From JAVBMC01 sp031552845 (lineage in GTDB: Bacteria > Verrucomicrobiota > Kiritimatiellia > RFP12 > DVOR01), in contig JAVBMC010000014.1 in assembly GCA_031552845.1 (NCBI GenBank), forward strand, positions 1 through 64,000: DNA of 64,000 bases, read 5' to 3'. Below are positions 42,079 to 49,998 of this stretch, piece by piece. The translations under genes were made by a program, and so were the position numbers. The notes beneath the pieces were generated by a model. That model did no database searches. It was not told the DNA's origin and saw only the letters and a program-made list of their open reading frames with translations. Position 1 is the stretch's first letter, and each line of letters starts with the position of its first letter.

Positions 42079-42825
42079 GTGTACAACGAAGAACGATATG
42101 TGCGGCAGGTGCAGGTGGCGGAGTTTGGTGAAGCGGGGCAGCGGGCTTTGCGGGCGGCGCGTATCGGCGTGGTGGGGTGCGGCGGTTTGGGGTCGCATCA
42201 GTTAGCGGCGTTGGTGCGGATGGGTGTGGGGTTGGTGCGGTTTGCAGATTGGGATGTGGTGAGCCTGACGAATTTGCATCGGCAGTATTTGTTTGCAGAG
42301 CGGGATGTAGGGCGTGCGAAGGTGACGGTGGCGGCGCAGCGGTTGGCGGTGTTGAATAGCGCGGTGGTGCTGGAGCCGCGGGTGGAACGGGTGACGGACT
42401 TTGCGGTGTTTGCGGATGGATTGGATTTGGTTTTGGATGCGACGGATGATGTGGAGACGCGGTTTGGGTTGAATGATTTTTGTGTGGCGAAGGGACTGCC
42501 GTTTGTGTATGGAGGTGTGGCGGGGACGGCAGGGTTTGTGTTGCCGGTGGTGCCGGGCGGTGCGTGCTTGCGGTGTTTGTTTGCGGAGATGCCGGCGGAG
42601 GGTGTGATGAGCTGCGGATCGCATGGGGTGTTTCCGCCGTTGGTGGCGTTAACGGCGGCGGTGCAGGTGGCGCAGGCTATGCGGATTGTGTGCGGAGCGC
42701 CAATTAGCAATACGGTTTTTAGAATTGATGCGTGGGGGACGTCGGTGCGGGCGTTGAGTTTGAAGCGTCGTGAAGGATGTGTTTGTTGCGGGCGCGATAC
42801 GCCCGAAGTAATAAGTAATATGTAA
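42079..42825 (+). CDS. ThiF/MoeB/HesA-family E1-like adenylating protein
   Basis: The 248-residue protein has the ATP motif GCGGLGS near 34-40, a D-V--TNL-RQ segment and DATDD near 120. It has the zinc-type cysteine pairs CLRC and CVCC, with the GSHGVFPPLVALTAAVQV helix typical of MoeB and ThiF. It should adenylate the C-terminus of a small sulfur-carrier protein, but no such protein is adjacent, so the pathway (thiamine, molybdopterin, cysteine or other) cannot be assigned. It starts at GTG 42079 with a short AGGA site. The last codons fall in the AGTAATAAGTAATATGTAA repeat. Confidence 0.8.
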   Translation: MYNEERYVRQVQVAEFGEAGQRALRAARIGVVGCGGLGSHQLAALVRMGVGLVRFADWDVVSLTNLHRQYLFAERDVGRAKVTVAAQRLAVLNSAVVLEPRVERVTDFAVFADGLDLVLDATDDVETRFGLNDFCVAKGLPFVYGGVAGTAGFVLPVVPGGACLRCLFAEMPAEGVMSCGSHGVFPPLVALTAAVQVAQAMRIVCGAPISNTVFRIDAWGTSVRALSLKRREGCVCCGRDTPEVISNM

Positions 42826-42879
42826 TAAGTAAGAAGTGAAGAGAGGGAGAAACAATAAGCCCAATGAAAAAGGTAAGGC

Positions 42880-45048
42880 GTGAGCGAGGTTAAGATGGCT
42901 GAGGTGTTGACAGGGACGGTTGATAGCGTGGTTTATCATAATGATGAGTCGGGCTATACGGTGTGTCGGGTATCGCAGCATGGCAGCGGGAAGCGGCTTG
43001 ATTTGCAGGTGACGCTGGTGGGGCGGTGCGTGGCGATTTGGGCGGGCGAGGAGATCCGCGCGACGGGGGAGTGGGCGCATCATGAGCAGCATGGACGGCA
43101 GTTTAAGGCGGAGGAGATTACGTGCATTACGCCGACGTCGCTGGAGGGAATTCGGAGGTTTTTGGCGAGCGGGATGATCAAGGGGATCGGCAAGGTGACG
43201 GCGGAGAAGATTGTGCGGCACTTTGGCGAAGAGACGTTGACGGTGTTGGATCAGCATTCGGCGCGGTTGGAGGAGATTGAGGGGATTGGCGAGGCGAAGC
43301 GGCGGCAGATACGTGAATCGTGGGTGGAGCAGTTCAGCGTCCGCAATATCATGATCTTTCTGCAGTCGCATGGAATCGGCACGGGGCAGGCGTCGCGGAT
43401 TTACCGGCAGTATGGATCGGATGCAATCGCGGTGGTGAAGCGTAATCCGTATAAGCTGTGCGAGGATGTGTGGGGGATTGGTTTTAAGACGGCGGATAAG
43501 ATCGCGCTGGATGTGGGTATCGAGAAGGAGTCGGAAATTCGGGCGCGTGCGGGGTTGCGGTATGTGTTGCAATGTCAGGAGGAAGAGGGCGGACATTGTT
43601 TTACGCCGGAGTCGGAGCTGCTGCTGTTTGCAGAACAGTTGTTGGAGATCACTGTCGAGAAGCTTGCGCTGGCGTTGAACCGCGAGGTGGATGAGGGGTT
43701 CTTAATCCGCGACGATGGGCGTGTGTATCAGCGCGATGTATATTTTGCAGAGAAGCAGATTGGTGAGGTGATTCGTCGTCTATCACAAACGCCGCGCTCG
43801 TTCCCGGCGATTCCGGCGGAGAAGGCTTTGGGATGGGCGGAGTCGAAGATGGGGCTCACGCTTGCACCGGCGCAGCATGATGCTTTGGCTTCGGCATTGG
43901 CTTCCAAGGTGTCGATTATCACGGGCGGTCCAGGTGTGGGTAAGACGACAATCGTGCGGGCGTTGACGGAGATTTTTGGTGCGCGGCGGTTGTTGGTGCG
44001 TTTAGCGGCGCCGACAGGGCGGGCTGCGAAGCGGATGAATGAATCGACGGGGCGCGAAGCGACGACGTTGCATCGTCTGTTGAAGTTCCAGCCGGATAAA
44101 CGGATGTTCTTATATAACCGCAATCATCGGTTGGAGGGCGATTGTTTTATTCTGGATGAGACGTCGATGATTGACGTGCGCTTGATGGAGCAGTTTATTC
44201 AAGCGCTGCCGGATTCGGCGACGTTGGTGCTGGTGGGTGATACCGACCAGCTGCCGAGCGTGGGGCCGGGGAATGTGCTGCGCGATCTGATTGACTCGAA
44301 GGTGGTGCCGTGCGTGCGGTTGACGACGATTTTCAGACAGGACAAAACGGGGCTGATCGTGCGTAACGCGCATAGGGTCAACCGCGGCGAGCGTTTCGAA
44401 ACGGCGGAGGGAGATTCGGACTTTTATTATATCAATACGGAAGATCCGCCAAAGATTATTGCACGGGTGCTGGAGCTGATACAAAAGCGGATTCCGGCGA
44501 AGTTCGGCTTGGATCCGTTGCGCGATGTGCAGGTGCTCACGCCGATGCGACGGGGGTTGCTCGGTGCGGAGAATCTGAATGATGTGATTCAGACGGCGTT
44601 GAATCCCGGAGGCCCGTCGCTCATCCGCGGTGCGACGCATTACCGCAAGGGCGACCGGGTGATGCAGATCCGCAACAACGCCGAAAAGGATGTCTATAAC
44701 GGCGATATCGGAATGATCAGCGCGGTGGATGAGGTTGACCGTTCGCTCGTGGTGTTTTATGAAGGGCGTCCGGTGGCGTATAAGCAGGAAGAGCTGGACG
44801 AGCTGAGTCTCGCCTACGCCTGCACGATTCACAAATCGCAAGGGAGCGAATATCCGGCGGTGCTGGTGGTGCTGCATATCCAGCACTACAAATTGCTGCA
44901 ACGCAACTTGCTTTATACGGCGATGACGCGCGGTAAAAAACTCGTGATGGTCGTCGGTAACGAACGGGCTGTTTGGACAGCGCTCCATAACAACACCATC
45001 CGTGAACGCCGGACAACCCTGCGCGATCGGGTCGTCGAAGCTCGCTGA
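42880..45048 (+). CDS. recD2: RecD2-type ATP-dependent DNA helicase
   Basis: The 722-residue superfamily 1B helicase has an N-terminal OB-like part and helix-hairpin-helix motifs (GIGKVTAEKIV, EGIGEAKRRQI). Walker A GGPGVGKTT lies at 349-357, followed by a DETSM Walker B near 426, then GDTDQLPSVGPG, the FRQ motif, LTPMRRGLLG and a C-terminal TIHKSQGSEYP/YTAMTRGKK block. The long N-terminus without RecBC partners is typical of RecD2. GTG 42880 is given; ATG 42895 with GAGG upstream is equally possible. Confidence 0.9.
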   Translation: MSEVKMAEVLTGTVDSVVYHNDESGYTVCRVSQHGSGKRLDLQVTLVGRCVAIWAGEEIRATGEWAHHEQHGRQFKAEEITCITPTSLEGIRRFLASGMIKGIGKVTAEKIVRHFGEETLTVLDQHSARLEEIEGIGEAKRRQIRESWVEQFSVRNIMIFLQSHGIGTGQASRIYRQYGSDAIAVVKRNPYKLCEDVWGIGFKTADKIALDVGIEKESEIRARAGLRYVLQCQEEEGGHCFTPESELLLFAEQLLEITVEKLALALNREVDEGFLIRDDGRVYQRDVYFAEKQIGEVIRRLSQTPRSFPAIPAEKALGWAESKMGLTLAPAQHDALASALASKVSIITGGPGVGKTTIVRALTEIFGARRLLVRLAAPTGRAAKRMNESTGREATTLHRLLKFQPDKRMFLYNRNHRLEGDCFILDETSMIDVRLMEQFIQALPDSATLVLVGDTDQLPSVGPGNVLRDLIDSKVVPCVRLTTIFRQDKTGLIVRNAHRVNRGERFETAEGDSDFYYINTEDPPKIIARVLELIQKRIPAKFGLDPLRDVQVLTPMRRGLLGAENLNDVIQTALNPGGPSLIRGATHYRKGDRVMQIRNNAEKDVYNGDIGMISAVDEVDRSLVVFYEGRPVAYKQEELDELSLAYACTIHKSQGSEYPAVLVVLHIQHYKLLQRNLLYTAMTRGKKLVMVVGNERAVWTALHNNTIRERRTTLRDRVVEAR

Positions 45049-45191
45049 TTTCGTGATGGGTTGAGTTGCCATCCAAAAGCCGTCTTTTAGTAGTGAATCC
45101 CTGAAATCGGCAGATTTGCTCTCCGCAACCTCCTTCATTCAAAAATAATTCATCCCCAAAAACACATTAAATCCCGAGTGTGTTCGTCCGT

Positions 45192-45444
45192 GATTACGCC
45201 TGTAATCGAATTCACTTACAGGCGTAAGTAAGTTTAGGTTACGCTTGTAATGTACTTTGACTTACAGGTGTAGGTGAAGTACATCGCAGACGCCTTCAAC
45301 TTCAAAGGCACTAACCTTTCAGACTCACTCGTACCTGCCACCAAGAGTACATGGCAGGTGCCTTCAACTCTGAAGGCATACACCTTTGAACTTGAAAACA
45401 CCTCGATTTTGCACACGAAAACAGAGGGATTTTGAGTGTTGTTC
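45192..45444. repeat. 23-bp tandem array C (about 11 units)
   Basis: Eleven consecutive 23-base steps (from 45192, 45215, 45238 and so on). Units 1 and 2 are 16-bp palindromes GATTAC-GCCT-GTAATC and ACTTAC-AGGC-GTAAGT placed at 23-base phase, and units 3 and 4 repeat them with changes. Units 5/6 and 8/9 form a second pair with GCCTTCAACT-GAAGGC and ACCTTT-A-C. Units 10 and 11 share ATTTTG at the same phase. It lies in a gene-free spacer between recD2 and the 45723 gene. Function unknown. Confidence 0.75.
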
Positions 45445-45545
45445 TGAATCGGATTGGGCGACTGAAAAGTACGCGTGCTTTGTGGAGTGATTGTCGTGTA
45501 TGTTTGTCCTGTTGCCTATCTCGTCACATTGTGCTTTTAACAACC

Positions 45546-45577
45546 CGGCGCGCTCGGCGAGCATCGCCCTACCTGTG
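45546..45577. repeat. short dispersed repeat, copy R3
   Basis: CCGGCGCGCTCGGCGAGC followed by ATCGCCCTACC; it corresponds to the last block of the composite repeats at 17889-17990 and 46151-46305. Confidence 0.5.
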
Positions 45578-45654
45578 AGAGATCTTTTCGCAAGGAGGGA
45601 TGTTGAGCAGATGTTCCTTGTAGATGCGGTGCAAATTTTTTTGACAGTTTACGC

Positions 45655-45683
45655 TTGCTTAATTTAGAAAGTAGGAGTATACT
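45655..45683 (+). promoter_or_regulatory. promoter of the 45723 gene
   Basis: TTGCTT (45655-45660), 17-base spacer, TATACT (45678-45683). A perfect TTGACA lies 15 bases further upstream but has no matching -10. Confidence 0.6.
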
Positions 45684-45722
45684 CTCCTCGTTCGCCAGCT
45701 TATTTTGAAGAGAGGAAACAGT

Positions 45723-46052
45723 ATGAAACGGTATCGCATTTTAGAGAGTTTTTGTTTCTGTCTTATGGCGTTGATGGTGTTTTTCAAAACGGTGCAATAT
45801 GTTGGTTTTTCCGTGTTATATAATGGGATGTGTAGTCCTTATCGAGTTTTGGAGGTAAACAGGGACAGCGGACAAGGTGAAGTCAGTGCGGCGATAGCAG
45901 AGCCGCTTCAAGATCGCGATGAACCTTCCCTTGCCTACGAAAAAACTATTCAGATGCATGGCACCCTTGAGACGCAAATGTGGTTGGATATTGTTTTTCT
46001 CGGGACGTTGTTCGTGTGGGTTTATGCGCGTAAACGAAAGGAGCAAGTATGA
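45723..46052 (+). CDS. small two-helix membrane protein, unknown function
   Basis: The 109-residue product has a membrane helix near 10-33 (rich in Phe, Cys and Met) and another near 82-101, with an extracytoplasmic loop of about 50 residues between them (SPYRVLEVNRDSG). ATG 45723 has AGAGGAAA upstream, and a good promoter precedes it. It stands alone between repeat-rich spacers and has no recognised family. Confidence 0.6.
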   Translation: MKRYRILESFCFCLMALMVFFKTVQYVGFSVLYNGMCSPYRVLEVNRDSGQGEVSAAIAEPLQDRDEPSLAYEKTIQMHGTLETQMWLDIVFLGTLFVWVYARKRKEQV

Positions 46053-46150
46053 CTGCGAAACGTTGGCGTTTGATTAAGCGGATAACGTCGGGATAAAAAG
46101 AATACGTTGCGGCATCTCTAATAATTCACTTCGACGATGAGTTCGAATAA

Positions 46151-46305
46151 AGCTCACGCGGAGACGCGGAGGCGCGGATAAAAACTGACACGGTTGTTGG
46201 GTAGGGCGTGTTTCGCCGAAACCGCCGAGCGGGGTAATGGCTGTGTGTGAATTTGTGAAGAGGCTAAACGCGGTGCGGCGGTCTCGGCGAGACCTGCCCT
46301 ACCTT
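46151..46305. repeat. composite dispersed repeat, copy R2
   Basis: AGCTCACGCGGAGACGCGG block, spacer, an inverted GTAGGGCG/GCCGAG unit, then GGCTAAACGCGGTGCGGCG and TCGGCGAGACCTGCCCTACC. Blocks and order match R1 (17889-17990, opposite strand). Confidence 0.6.
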
Positions 46306-46381
46306 TTGGAAACAGCAATTATTATGGACGTCCTTTGTATTTAAGGCGCTTTAACTCGGAACAGGCGGGGGTGTGTTCACC

Positions 46382-46410
46382 TTTACTTTGAGGGTGTTTT
46401 TGTTTATAAT
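46382..46410 (+). promoter_or_regulatory. promoter of ispG
   Basis: TTTACT (46382-46387), 17-base spacer, TATAAT (46405-46410). ATG 46420 follows nine bases later with no ribosome site, so the mRNA should be leaderless or nearly so. Confidence 0.65.
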
Positions 46411-46419
46411 TACCCGCCT

Positions 46420-47505
46420 ATGACGAGGGATGAGACTAGAAGGATCTGGCTGGGCGGCGTACCGATTGGCGGGGGGGCACCGGTGTCGGTTCAGTCGATG
46501 GGTAATAAGAACTCGCATGATGCCGAGGGGATTTTGGCGCAGATGCGGGAGGTGGCGGCAGCGGGGTGCGATATTTTTCGCTTGTCGGTGCCGGATGTGC
46601 CTGCGGTTGAGGCGTTGCGCAGGGTGTGTGCTTCAAAGCCGCTGCCGGTGGTGGCGGATATTCATTTTGATTATCGTTTGGCGCTGGGAGCGATTGAGGC
46701 GGGCGTGGATGGTCTGCGGATTAATCCGGGGAACATCGGCGATGCGAGCCGGGTGCGTCAGGTGGTGAAGGCGGCGCAGGCGCGGAAGCTGCCGATTCGG
46801 ATTGGCGTGAATGGCGGGTCGCTGGAGAAGGATTTGCAGGCGAAGTATGGCGCATCGACGGCTGAGGCTTTGGTGGAGAGCGCGTTGCGGCATGTAGCGG
46901 TTTTGGAGGCGGCGGATTTCTTTGATATTAAGATTTCCGTGAAGGCGTCGAATGTGGCGCGGACGCTGGATGCGTATCGGCTGCTGGCGCAGCGGACGGG
47001 GTATCCGTTGCATTTGGGTTTGACGGAGGCGGGGACGCTGCTGGCGGGCACGGTGCATTCGAGCGTGGTGATGGGGGTGTTGCTGTCGGAGGGGATTGGC
47101 GATACGATCCGCGTTTCGCTGACGGCTGATCCGGTGGATGAGGTGCGCGTCGGGATTGAATTGTTGAAGGCCGTGGGGCTGCGTTCCGGCGGAGCGCGTG
47201 TGACGTCGTGTCCGACTTGCGGACGGACGGAGGTGGATGTGATTGCAACGGCGAACCGCGTGGAGCGGGAGTTGGAGGAGTTTTACCGCTTGCATCCGAC
47301 GGCGCCGGGTTTGCATGTGGCGGTGATGGGGTGCGTGGTGAATGGTCCCGGCGAGGCGAAGGAGGCTGACTTGGCACTGTGCGGCGGGAAGGGTATTTTT
47401 GCGGTGTATGATGGCGGCGTCCAACAGGGCGTATTGCCAGAGGCCGAGGCGATTGCCTGGCTGTTCGAGCGGATCCGTGCAAGGGGAGCCAAGCATGGCA
47501 GTTGA
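46420..47505 (+). CDS. ispG: 4-hydroxy-3-methylbut-2-enyl diphosphate synthase IspG
   Basis: The 361-residue iron-sulfur enzyme makes HMBPP from methylerythritol cyclodiphosphate in the MEP isoprenoid pathway. It has the N-terminal TIM barrel (VSVQSMGNKNSHD, VVADIHFDYRLAL, LRINPGNIG) and the cluster domain with C264 and C267 in SCPTCGR and C305 with E312 in MGCVVNGPGEA. The length is that of the two-domain bacterial form without the insert domain seen in plants and chlamydiae. It overlaps the next gene by 11 bases, so isoprenoid precursor and chain synthesis are coupled. Confidence 0.95.
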   Translation: MTRDETRRIWLGGVPIGGGAPVSVQSMGNKNSHDAEGILAQMREVAAAGCDIFRLSVPDVPAVEALRRVCASKPLPVVADIHFDYRLALGAIEAGVDGLRINPGNIGDASRVRQVVKAAQARKLPIRIGVNGGSLEKDLQAKYGASTAEALVESALRHVAVLEAADFFDIKISVKASNVARTLDAYRLLAQRTGYPLHLGLTEAGTLLAGTVHSSVVMGVLLSEGIGDTIRVSLTADPVDEVRVGIELLKAVGLRSGGARVTSCPTCGRTEVDVIATANRVERELEEFYRLHPTAPGLHVAVMGCVVNGPGEAKEADLALCGGKGIFAVYDGGVQQGVLPEAEAIAWLFERIRARGAKHGS

Positions 47506-49105
47506 GCAGAAAACATTTATGGCGGAGCGGGAGACCGCGCGTAAAATCCTTGAGGCGACTCGTGAGTATGTCACGCGGGAGGGCTTGAAGGCGCCGTTGC
47601 AGGAGGATGAGCTGCGTGCCCATGCGGAGCATTTGCGGCAGGTATTGCAGTGCGGCGAAGAGGCCATGCCGACGCTTGCGTTGGAATTGCATAACGAGGT
47701 GTGGCGGCCGGTCTTTGCGCAGGTGCCGTATGAGCGGCGTTTGCTGTTGCTGCCGCAGTGTTTGGCAAGCAGTGCGACGTGTAAGGCGGAGCGTGATGAT
47801 TTGGGTTTGCTGTGCCGGCGTTGCGGAGCGTGTGAAGTCGGACGGATTTTGGAAGAGGCGGATAAGTTGGGTTATGCCAGCTTGGTGGCGGAAGGCGTCA
47901 CGGTGGTGCGCTCGCTTTTGCAAAGCGGTAAGATTGATGCGGTGTTCGGCGTGGGGTGTTTGGATTCGCTGACGAAGGTGTTTCCGTTGATGAACCGTCT
48001 GGCTATTCCGGGTCTGGGGCGTCCGCTGTTTCAAGCCGGGTGCCGCGATACGGCGGTGGATGTGGAGACGGTGCTGGCGGATCTGCGGGTGTATGCCCCG
48101 GGTCAGGGCGGCGCGTGGGTGTCGGATGCGATGACGGAATCTGTCAATGCGTGGTTTGAGCAGGATGCTTTACACGCTTTGGTAAGTTCAGATACCGCGA
48201 CGGCGAAGATTGGCATTGAATGGCTGCGTACCGGCGGCAAGCGGTGGCGTCCGTTGCTGACGGCGTCAATTCACGCAGCGGCTGGCGGCGCTTCGCCGGA
48301 GCTGGTGCATGCGGCGGCGGTCGGCGTGGAGTGTTTTCATAAGGCGTCGTTGATTCATGATGATATTGAGGATGGCGATTCGCAGCGGTATAGCCAGCCG
48401 ACGGTGCATGTGCGGCACGGCGTGCCGGTGGCGATCAATGTCGGCGACTTCTTGATTGGCGAGGGCTATCGGCTGTTGCTTCAGAACGAGTTTGCGGACG
48501 CGTGCAAGGTACGTTTGATTGAGGTAGCTGCGCAGGGACATCGGGCTTTGTGTTTGGGACAGGGTGATGAGCTGGCGTTTTGCCAAGCGCCGCATCCGGT
48601 GACGGAATCGATCGTGCTGCGGATTTATGAGCGCAAGACGGCGGCGGCGTTTGAAGTGGCGGTGTTGGTGGGTGCAGTGGCGGCGGGGTTGGATGCCGCG
48701 GCGTGCGAGGCGCTCTCCGCGTTCAGCCGGGCAATCGGCATCGCGTATCAGATTGCCGATGATTGTGAGGATTTTGTTTCGTCAGCCGGGCGCGGTGCCG
48801 ATGGGTTGATGCTGCGGCCGACGTTGTTTTTGGCGGCGGCGTGTGCGAGCGAGGTGCCGGAGGTTTGCGAGGCGCTGGCTCGGGCTTGGAAGGGTGATGC
48901 CGAGGCGCGCATCGCGTTGGCGGAGGCGATCTGCCGGCATGGGTTGACGAAACGGGCGGAGCAGCTGTATGCGTATTACCGGCATGAGACCGAACGGGCT
49001 TTGGTGGCGGTGTCGCATGCGGGCGTTCAGGAATTGCTGCGGCGGATGACGCTGCGGATATTGCCGGCAAGTGTGTCTGCGGCGAAATTTTCAGAGGAGG
49101 CTTAA
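47495..49105 (+). CDS. DUF116-polyprenyl diphosphate synthase fusion
   Basis: The 536-residue protein combines two parts. Residues about 60-215 are DUF116-like: LLLPQCL, then CRRCGACEVGRI, AVFGVGCLDSL and FQAGCRDT give a cysteine-rich pattern that may bind a metal cluster. Residues about 230-520 form a polyprenyl synthase with first Asp-rich motif DDIED at 289-293, GGKRWRP before it, and second motif DDCED at 422-426, so chain elongation should be possible. It lies directly after ispG with an 11-base overlap and an AAGGGGAG ribosome site. The function of the added domain is unknown. Confidence 0.8.
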   Translation: MAVEQKTFMAERETARKILEATREYVTREGLKAPLQEDELRAHAEHLRQVLQCGEEAMPTLALELHNEVWRPVFAQVPYERRLLLLPQCLASSATCKAERDDLGLLCRRCGACEVGRILEEADKLGYASLVAEGVTVVRSLLQSGKIDAVFGVGCLDSLTKVFPLMNRLAIPGLGRPLFQAGCRDTAVDVETVLADLRVYAPGQGGAWVSDAMTESVNAWFEQDALHALVSSDTATAKIGIEWLRTGGKRWRPLLTASIHAAAGGASPELVHAAAVGVECFHKASLIHDDIEDGDSQRYSQPTVHVRHGVPVAINVGDFLIGEGYRLLLQNEFADACKVRLIEVAAQGHRALCLGQGDELAFCQAPHPVTESIVLRIYERKTAAAFEVAVLVGAVAAGLDAAACEALSAFSRAIGIAYQIADDCEDFVSSAGRGADGLMLRPTLFLAAACASEVPEVCEALARAWKGDAEARIALAEAICRHGLTKRAEQLYAYYRHETERALVAVSHAGVQELLRRMTLRILPASVSAAKFSEEA

Positions 49106-49106
49106 C

Positions 49107-49976
49107 GTGAGTGTTTTGAGCATGACGGGTTTTGGCCGCGGTGAGGCGGGTAATGCGAACTTGCGGGTCACGATTGAATTGAGCTGCGTGAACCGCAAGC
49201 AGCTGGATGTGAATCTGTCGATGCCGCGCGAGTGGGCGGCGTTGGAGCCGCATCTGCTGGGGCTGATCCGCAAACGTTGCGCCCGCGGGTACATCAAGGG
49301 AACTGTTTCGGCGCATCATGGCGATAAGCCTATGCTTTCGGAGGCGGTACGGAAGCAGGTGCACTTTGTGCGGATGTGCGCGGCAGAGCTGGGGCTGCCG
49401 GATGACTTGACAGCATCAAGTTTGCTGCGTTTGCAAGAGAGCGGGCCGTCATTGCCGGGAGTGGATGGCGATGACGAGGTTTTGCATTTGACCGAGATAG
49501 CGCTCAATAATGCGTTGGATGCGTTGGATGCCATGCGGGTGCACGAAGGTGCCGCGTTAGCTGCGGATGTCCGGGCGCGGTTGAAAACGTTGCAATCGCT
49601 TTGGGCGCAGATTTCGAGCCAAGCACCGGATGTGCCCAGGCAGTATTTAGAAGTTCTAAAGGGACGGCTTGCGGCATTGATGCCGGAAGGCGTCAAGCCA
49701 TGTGAGGAAATGCTGGCGCGGGAGCTGGCGGTGTTTGCTGACCGCTGTGACGTGAGCGAAGAGCTGACTCGCTTAGGCGTTCACTTTGAACATGCGGAGC
49801 GGTTGCTGCAGAGCGAGGAACCTTGCGGGCGTGCGCTGGATTTCTTGTGTCAGGAGTTTTTTAGAGAGATTAATACAACGGGTTCCAAAGCGAACGATGC
49901 GGAGATCACCAAGGTGGTGATTGCATTCAAGGCGCAGTTGGAAACCATCCGCGAGCAGGTGCAGAATATTGCCTGA
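49107..49976 (+). CDS. yicC: YicC/DUF1732 family endoribonuclease-like protein
   Basis: The 289-residue protein has the typical N-terminus LSMTGFGRGE and the conserved C-terminal block RLGVHFEHAERLL, GRALDFLCQEFFREINTTGSK split across the motif, and LETIREQVQNI. The family acts in RNA turnover in E. coli (YicC). The start is GTG 49107, seven bases after a perfect GAGGAGG ribosome site; one base separates it from the previous stop codon. Length is that of the family. Confidence 0.9.
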   Translation: MSVLSMTGFGRGEAGNANLRVTIELSCVNRKQLDVNLSMPREWAALEPHLLGLIRKRCARGYIKGTVSAHHGDKPMLSEAVRKQVHFVRMCAAELGLPDDLTASSLLRLQESGPSLPGVDGDDEVLHLTEIALNNALDALDAMRVHEGAALAADVRARLKTLQSLWAQISSQAPDVPRQYLEVLKGRLAALMPEGVKPCEEMLARELAVFADRCDVSEELTRLGVHFEHAERLLQSEEPCGRALDFLCQEFFREINTTGSKANDAEITKVVIAFKAQLETIREQVQNIA

Positions 49977-49998
49977 TGCGCGGCGTGAGAGGTTATTT

